Shown here: positions 59,251-64,000 of the stretch, piece after piece
How positions within the stretch are numbered: position 1 is the first letter of the stretch
Layout: each line of letters opens with the position of its first letter
Assembly (NCBI RefSeq): GCF_051488685.1
Contig: NZ_JBPSEH010000002.1
Location: forward strand, 62,001 to 126,000
DNA from: Melioribacter sp051488685
Lineage (GTDB): Bacteria; Bacteroidota; Ignavibacteria; Ignavibacteriales; Melioribacteraceae
Reading direction: 5' to 3'
DNA length: 64,000 nucleotides
The notes under the pieces: model-generated
The model's input: only the letters and a program-made list of their open reading frames with translations
Database searches by the model: none
What the model was told of the DNA's origin: nothing
Position numbers and translations under genes: made by a program

Positions 59251-60351
59251 ATGTGGGAGGATGTCTACGAACAAACCAGAGCCAAAGAAATATTAACAAG
59301 ATTTATTAAATCAAGGCGTGTACCACACGCCTTGATTTTTTATGGCTCAGAAGGTGTAGGTAAGTTTAATACCGCAATAAATTTTGCCAAATCAATTTAT
59401 AAAGAAATTACTTCTGATGGTCACCACTTAGAAAAAATAGATAAGTTAAGAGAACCGTATATCAAGTTAATAACACCTCTTCCAAGAGGCAAAGGAGAAA
59501 CTCCTGAAGATTCTCCCACTTCCAAGCTTACCCAAAATCAAATTGAAAACTTACAATCAGAAATTGAAAAACTAATTGAAAATCCTTACCATAAATTAAA
59601 TATAGATGATGCTAATACAATTAAAATAAACAGCATCCGTGAAATAAAAAAATTTATAAGCGTTGATTATCATGATATTCCTTACAGATTTATATTTATT
59701 CTGGATGCTCATTTAATGAATGAACAAGCCCAGAATGCGCTTCTAAAAAGCCTGGAAGAACCTCCAGAAGGACTCGTCTTTATTCTTATTACAAGTAATA
59801 TTGATTTATTGCTACCGACAATTCAATCCCGATGCTGGCAAATTAAATTCCAGCCATTGAGTGAAAAAAGTGTGGTCGAGATATTAAAAAGTAAATTTGA
59901 CATAGAAGACGACAATGCTCGTCGAGCCGCACATTTTTCTGGCGGTTCAATCCACACGGCACTAAAACTGATTGAATACGATATCGAATTTCTGCTTGAG
60001 ACAGTGATATCGATTTTACGATATTCTATTGCACGCAAGTTTTACACAACTACTGAATACATCAATAAAATTGTCAGCTCGAAAAATGTGGAAGAACTGA
60101 CACTGATAATTTCACTTATCAAAGTCTGGCTAAACGATTTAATACGCAATCGTTATTCGTACAATGATTATTATTATGAAGAATTTCGTGATACATTGAT
60201 TAAATTCAACGAAAAATTTCCTGAAGCTCAGGTAGAAAAGGTATTTGAAAATTTAACCGAATATGAAAAAGGGCTATCCAGAAATTCGAACTTGAATGTG
60301 ATAACTCTTAATCTTATATTTGAATTAGCTTCATTGTCAATGAGGAATTAA
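59251..60351 (+). CDS. holB: DNA polymerase III delta-prime subunit
   Basis: 366 residues from ATG 59251 (an in-frame ATG at 59227 is a near alternative). AAA+ fold: RVPHALIFYGSEGVGKFNTA is the Walker A region but the Ser/Thr of GK[ST] is Phe, matching a subunit that does not bind ATP itself. LLKSLEEPPEG and the arginine-finger SRC in TIQSRCW are present. It loads the sliding clamp as part of the clamp-loader complex. No zinc-finger cysteines are seen. It is followed by the ricT gene, a conserved neighbour. Confidence 0.88.
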   Translation: MWEDVYEQTRAKEILTRFIKSRRVPHALIFYGSEGVGKFNTAINFAKSIYKEITSDGHHLEKIDKLREPYIKLITPLPRGKGETPEDSPTSKLTQNQIENLQSEIEKLIENPYHKLNIDDANTIKINSIREIKKFISVDYHDIPYRFIFILDAHLMNEQAQNALLKSLEEPPEGLVFILITSNIDLLLPTIQSRCWQIKFQPLSEKSVVEILKSKFDIEDDNARRAAHFSGGSIHTALKLIEYDIEFLLETVISILRYSIARKFYTTTEYINKIVSSKNVEELTLIISLIKVWLNDLIRNRYSYNDYYYEEFRDTLIKFNEKFPEAQVEKVFENLTEYEKGLSRNSNLNVITLNLIFELASLSMRN

Positions 60352-60353
60352 AA

Positions 60354-61178
60354 TTGATTTATATAAATCGTTCTCTCAATTTAGAGTTAAATAATACGGA
60401 TAAATTAAGTTCGTCAAATGGAAATATTCCATTTTACCAGTCAATCGTAATAAGTAAATTTCATGCCAGTACGTATCATAGTTGCTTCAATTGCACAAGA
60501 GAATTTTCTTCTCACGCACCGCTCGATAAGCGCAATATTATAGAAATCGATTGCGACGGTTTACTTAATTGTGAGTATTGCGTGGTCGAAAATGGTCTAC
60601 AGGTCTATCCATACGATTTTGTTATCGTTAAGCAAAATGAAGATCTCGAAGTTGCTCAAGTTAAAGCAATCGGGGAAATTGTTCGTATAAAACGGAGTTC
60701 TGCAGGTCTTTACGGTGAAGATCTACCCGTTGTTATTAGAAAAATGAATGATGAAGACGTACAAAAACTCAATCGAAATTTAAAAGATGAAGAAAAAGCT
60801 GTCGGGGTTTTTAAAAATGCAGTTGCACAGCATAACCTTGAAATGAAACTCGTTAAAATTCATTACCAGTTTGACAGAAAAAAACTCTATTTTTTCTATA
60901 CTGCTGATGGAAGAATCGACTTCAGAGAATTAGCTAAAACACTGGCAGCAGAATTTAAAACACGTATTGAATTACGTCAAATTGGCGTAAGAGACGAAGC
61001 CAGGGAAATAGGGGGAATCGGAACGTGTGGCAGGGAATTCTGTTGCACATCCTTTTTGAATAATTTTAGAAAAATTACAACTCAGCTTGCCACCGAACAA
61101 AATTTAATGTCAAGTTTAGGAAAATTGAGTGGTCCTTGTGGCAAACTCAAATGTTGCCTCTCTTTTGAAGTAGAATAA
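60354..61178 (+). CDS. ricT: PSP1/RicT (YaaT) family protein
   Basis: 274 residues. The PSP1 C-terminal domain with CGREFCC and CGKLKCC pairs (about 225-270) is typical of RicT, which in B. subtilis forms an Fe-S-bearing complex with RicA and RicF and affects RNA processing. The N-terminal part has extra CxxC pairs (HSCFNC and LNCEYC, about 43-75) beyond the usual. The start is TTG 60354 with GAGGA seven bases upstream. The holB-ricT order is shared with B. subtilis holB-yaaT. Confidence 0.9.
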   Translation: MIYINRSLNLELNNTDKLSSSNGNIPFYQSIVISKFHASTYHSCFNCTREFSSHAPLDKRNIIEIDCDGLLNCEYCVVENGLQVYPYDFVIVKQNEDLEVAQVKAIGEIVRIKRSSAGLYGEDLPVVIRKMNDEDVQKLNRNLKDEEKAVGVFKNAVAQHNLEMKLVKIHYQFDRKKLYFFYTADGRIDFRELAKTLAAEFKTRIELRQIGVRDEAREIGGIGTCGREFCCTSFLNNFRKITTQLATEQNLMSSLGKLSGPCGKLKCCLSFEVE

Positions 61179-61194
61179 ATAACTGGAGAAAAAT

Positions 61195-62046
61195 ATGTCT
61201 TCAAAATTAACAGCCGTAGTTGGTGCAGGAACTATGGGCTCAGGGATTGCGCACGTTTTGGCCTTAAATGGATATAGAGTCCAATTATGTGATCTTAATA
61301 ACACCATATTGAATAAAGCTATCGATGCTATTTCAAAAAATATGGATAGACAGATTAAAAAGAATATAATTAACGAAAATGAAAAAATTGAGGCTCTGCA
61401 AAGAATTAACACTATCGATAGAATTGATAAAATTGATCTAGCAACTGATATAATTATCGAAGCAGTGGTAGAGAATTATGATGTTAAAACAAGTATTTAT
61501 AATGAGTTAACAAATTTCATTAAAAGTGATGCAATAATTGCTACAAATACATCTTCTATTTCAATAACAGCATTAGCACCTAAAAGTCGAGCAGCTAATT
61601 TTATTGGTATGCATTTTATGAATCCCGTTCCAGTTATGAAGCTAATTGAAGTTGTCAGAGGATACGAAACTTCAGATAAAACGGCAAATTATGTAATAGA
61701 ATTGGCAAAAAATCTTGGTAAAATACCTGTTGAGGTCAACGATTATCCAGGTTTTATTAGTAATCGAGTGTTAATACCAATGATTAACGAGGCAATTTTT
61801 GCTCTCTATGAAGGTGTGGCTACTGCAGAAAATATCGATTCAATAATGAAATTGGGAATGAATCATCCAATGGGACCGCTGGAGCTTGCTGATTTTATTG
61901 GCTTAGATGTATGTCTTTCGATAATGGAAGTTTTATATGAAGGATTTAACGATTCCAAGTATAGACCGTGTCCGTTGCTGAAAAAAATGGTTGCCGCCGG
62001 TAAATTAGGACGAAAATCAGGTGAAGGATTTTATAAATACGAATGA
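61195..62046 (+). CDS. hbd: 3-hydroxybutyryl-CoA/3-hydroxyacyl-CoA dehydrogenase
   Basis: 283 residues. Rossmann start VVGAGTMGSGIAHVLA, the ATNTSSISITALA segment, GMHFMNPVPVMKLIEVV with the catalytic His, and NRVLIPMINEAI. It reduces acetoacetyl-CoA or oxidises 3-hydroxyacyl-CoA with NAD(H). TGGAG precedes ATG 61195. Its neighbours are unrelated, so pathway direction is open. Confidence 0.93.
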   Translation: MSSKLTAVVGAGTMGSGIAHVLALNGYRVQLCDLNNTILNKAIDAISKNMDRQIKKNIINENEKIEALQRINTIDRIDKIDLATDIIIEAVVENYDVKTSIYNELTNFIKSDAIIATNTSSISITALAPKSRAANFIGMHFMNPVPVMKLIEVVRGYETSDKTANYVIELAKNLGKIPVEVNDYPGFISNRVLIPMINEAIFALYEGVATAENIDSIMKLGMNHPMGPLELADFIGLDVCLSIMEVLYEGFNDSKYRPCPLLKKMVAAGKLGRKSGEGFYKYE

Positions 62047-62048
62047 GC

Positions 62049-62066
62049 ACATAATGTATATTATGT
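62049..62066. terminator. Weak bidirectional terminator candidate between convergent genes
   Basis: A seven-base AT-rich stem ACATAAT (62049-62055) and ATTATGT (62060-62066) with loop GTAT, followed by AAACTAATTTTT. It is the only structure in the 30-base gap between convergent genes, but its low GC makes it doubtful. Confidence 0.3.
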
Positions 62067-62076
62067 AAACTAATTT

Positions 62077-62280
62077 TTATAAATTACTGAATCTGTAATA
62101 TAAATAAATAACTAATATTAATAATACCAGCCAGATTAAAGGACTCCTCCCTTTTTTCTTAAATTTTCTGCTGCGATTAAAACCGAGGCGCCTTTTTAAA
62201 CGTTCCTCGCGGTCTTCTTCGGGGTTATAAAACCGCGGTATATACTCAAAATCCTTATGTTTTGGCTTTTTAATTAACAT
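62077..62280 (-). CDS. Small membrane protein, function unknown
   Basis: 67 residues from ATG 62280. An N-terminal basic region (LIKKPKHKDFEYIPRFYNPEED) and a C-terminal hydrophobic helix (about 48-63). The FEYIPRFYNP core looks like a conserved short protein in Bacteroidota-type genomes. A TTG at 62292 overlapping the lipid kinase stop as TTGA is an alternative start, adding four residues. Confidence 0.72.
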   Translation of the reverse strand: MLIKKPKHKDFEYIPRFYNPEEDREERLKRRLGFNRSRKFKKKGRSPLIWLVLLILVIYLYYRFSNL

Positions 62281-62288
62281 ACCAACAC

Positions 62289-63203
62289 TCAATTTGAGAT
62301 AATTTTTAGTTTGTTTTTTAATATCGTTACATTAATCTCTGATGCTCGCTCGGATATAATTTCGCCGTCAGCATGTACATAATAAGGCCTCTTTAGTTTA
62401 ATATTGATCTTATCTGAATTAAAAAAAATTGCCTCTTTTGCCGATTCAAGTTTGTTCATTACTGCCAATGGCAGTTTGCGGAGAATTTTAAGCTTTGCCA
62501 TATGATCAATTACACAAATATCGAGTAAATTGTCGTCAATTTTTGCATTTGGAGTCAAATAAAATCCACCCCCGGAAGTTTGACCATTGCCAATAGTTAT
62601 TAATAATTTTTTACCATTTATCTGCTTCGAATCCGATTTTAATTCTACATCTAAAGGTTGATAATTCATTAAACCGACAATGACTGCAAAAATATAAGAA
62701 ACAATTCCATTTAAACGTTTGGATCTCTGGTTTAATTTTGCTACCAGTGCATCAAAACCAATACCTAAGCTGTTGATAAATCGGAAATTAATTTCTCTGT
62801 TATCTTCTTTAATTTTTGCATTACCGATATCGAAATTCTTTACTGTTGTAGAGTTAAAAATCAGACTTAGATTTTTATCAATATTTTTATCTAAGTTTAA
62901 ATTTCTTGCAAAATCATTACCTGTACCAAGAGGTAAAACACCTAAGGATAGATTTGATTCCGGGTTTATACCATTTATTACTTCATTAAGAGTTCCATCG
63001 CCGCCTACAGAAATTAGATGTGTGAAATTTTTCGATAATTTTTCTACAAGATTTACAATATGTCCAGGAAATTCTGATATCTCGATATGATGTTCAACCT
63101 TTTTGCGAAAAAGAAACTCTTTTATCTTGTAGAGTGAACTGAGAGCTTTTCCTTTGCCAGCAACAGGATTAATAATAAATAAATATTGATGCTTGTTATT
63201 CAT
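62289..63203 (-). CDS. Diacylglycerol/lipid kinase family protein (YegS-like)
   Basis: 304 residues. IINPVAGKGKA, the nucleotide-binding SVGGDGTLNEVINGI and the LGVLPLGTGNDFARNL loop are the catalytic hallmarks of the DAGK/YegS/BmrU family. It phosphorylates a lipid, such as diacylglycerol or a related alcohol. It starts right where ftsY ends and is followed by the small membrane protein. Confidence 0.9.
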   Translation of the reverse strand: MNNKHQYLFIINPVAGKGKALSSLYKIKEFLFRKKVEHHIEISEFPGHIVNLVEKLSKNFTHLISVGGDGTLNEVINGINPESNLSLGVLPLGTGNDFARNLNLDKNIDKNLSLIFNSTTVKNFDIGNAKIKEDNREINFRFINSLGIGFDALVAKLNQRSKRLNGIVSYIFAVIVGLMNYQPLDVELKSDSKQINGKKLLITIGNGQTSGGGFYLTPNAKIDDNLLDICVIDHMAKLKILRKLPLAVMNKLESAKEAIFFNSDKINIKLKRPYYVHADGEIISERASEINVTILKNKLKIISN

Positions 63204-64000
63204 TTAATTACCAAACATTGCTTCAATAAATTCTTTAGGTGAAAAATCCTGTAAATCTTCGATTCCCTCTCCTACGCCGATATATTTAACCGGAATTTTT
63301 TTCTCTGCTATTATTCTAAAAATGACACCACCTTTTGCTGTACCGTCAAGTTTAGTGATGATTATTCCCGTAGGTTTTGTATATTTCTCAAATTCCTCAA
63401 CTTGACGAACCGCATTTTGACCAGCTGTACCATCAAGAACCATCAGCACTTCGTTGGGAGCATAAGGGAGCAAATTGTTAATAACGCGATGAATTTTGTT
63501 GAGTTCATCCATTAGATTTTTTTGTGTATGTAATCTACCGGCTGTATCGATAATAACAATATCTGTACCGTCTTTTTGAGCGGATTTTATCGTATCAAAT
63601 GCCACTGCCGAAGGTTCTTTTGAATTCGTACTGATTATGTCAACTCCAGCTTTCTTTGCCCATATTTCGAGCTGATCATTTGCTGCTGCTCTAAAAGTAT
63701 CAGCAGAACCAATTTTCACTTTCAAACCAGACTTCTTAAAATTATAAGCCAATTTACCTATAGTAGTAGTTTTACCTGAACCATTAACACCAATTATAAC
63801 AATTACATAAGGTTTTTTTGATAAATCAATTTCTCCATTAATATTTACCTGATTTAACAACGATTCAAGTTCTTCTTTTATTATTTTCTGGAAGTTTTCA
63901 GCAGACCTGTCAGATTCTTTTTTAAAAAGTGCCCTTGCTTTTTCGATTATTTCTTCGGCAATTTGAGAGCCAATGTCGCTTGTTATCAATATTTCTTCGA
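63204..64000 (-). CDS. ftsY: Signal recognition particle receptor FtsY, 5'-truncated by window edge
   Basis: The frame remains open to the window end; the residues before LITSDIG read EEI, so the TTG at 63989 is internal and the true start lies beyond base 64000. The NG GTPase domain is complete from the N-helices on: G1 GVNGSGKTTTIGKLA, ADTFRAAANDQLEIWA, G3 DTAGRLHTQ, G4 TKLDGTAKGG and VGEGIEDLQDF. It docks ribosomes with SRP at the membrane. It is immediately followed, without a gap, by the lipid kinase gene. Confidence 0.93.
   Translation of the reverse strand, partial: EEILITSDIGSQIAEEIIEKARALFKKESDRSAENFQKIIKEELESLLNQVNINGEIDLSKKPYVIVIIGVNGSGKTTTIGKLAYNFKKSGLKVKIGSADTFRAAANDQLEIWAKKAGVDIISTNSKEPSAVAFDTIKSAQKDGTDIVIIDTAGRLHTQKNLMDELNKIHRVINNLLPYAPNEVLMVLDGTAGQNAVRQVEEFEKYTKPTGIIITKLDGTAKGGVIFRIIAEKKIPVKYIGVGEGIEDLQDFSPKEFIEAMFGN

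Overview
The window is AT-rich bacterial chromosome, almost entirely coding, with about 60 genes on both strands in tight operons. It has no rRNA or tRNA gene, insertion sequence, prophage or CRISPR array that I can see. The gene set points to the Bacteroidota/Chlorobiota/Ignavibacteriota side of the tree, and I favour an Ignavibacteria-like (Melioribacter/Ignavibacterium-type) organism. The reasons are a TonB receptor with a carboxypeptidase-regulatory-like N-terminus, a FadL/OmpP1-type porin, an ExbB-ExbD-ExbD set, a DUF2795 acidic protein, an aspartate-variant YbeY and type 2 IPP isomerase. The taxonomy is inference from gene content, not from a marker search.

Layout. 1-2142: the 3' part of a degenerate ABC ATPase, then an acyl-CoA carboxylase carboxyltransferase whose likely biotin carboxylase and biotin-carrier partners lie at 35471-37421. 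2239-4989: an MltD-like lipoprotein transglycosylase with seven LysM repeats. 5011-9682: a TPP riboswitch with terminator, then TonB receptor, thiamine pyrophosphokinase and an SSS-family symporter, which together read as a thiamine salvage operon. 9624-12851 (minus): smpB-tyrS-pdaD-terC. 12852-13327: the only long non-coding gap. 13328-17923: a secreted nucleoside-hydrolase-like protein, a methyltransferase, a secreted unknown, IPP isomerase and a prenyl synthase. 17927-25623: HPr, enzyme I and a sugar-phosphate isomerase, then a coupled envelope cluster (metalloprotease/propeller/barrel fusion, PQQ-propeller lipoprotein, PEGA protein).

25620-30176: polA (minus), then a secreted EEP nuclease and an SDR. 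30310-31993: ExbB-ExbD-ExbD. 32073-37421: YqeY, CvpA, MutS2 and the carboxylase subunits. 37487-43830: FadL-like porin, SPOR lipoprotein, SSB, a CNNM/CorC protein, a small membrane protein, MlaD, AcpS and MnmA. 43870-52659: HNH protein with an unusual leader, Fe-S-type TrpRS, ScpA-ScpB, RluB, PBP4, LysRS, CtpA and a gamma-carbonic-anhydrase-like protein. 52668-61178: YbeY, Smg, TopA, XerC/D, HPF, HprK, an M23 peptidase, DUF2795, DNA polymerase III delta-prime and RicT. 61195-64000: 3-hydroxyacyl-CoA dehydrogenase and, on minus, a small membrane protein, a lipid kinase and truncated FtsY.

Themes. HPr (with His15 and Ser46), enzyme I and HPr kinase are all present but no sugar permease is, which suggests a regulatory PTS. 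Many genes begin with TTG, often as TTGA stop/start overlaps. Promoters that can be read fit TTGnnn-N16-18-TAAATT/TATTTT, usually with short leaders. The best candidate for an undescribed system is the envelope cluster at 20980-25623. The TPP-switched TonB receptor/ThiN/SSS operon is the best-supported novel functional assignment.
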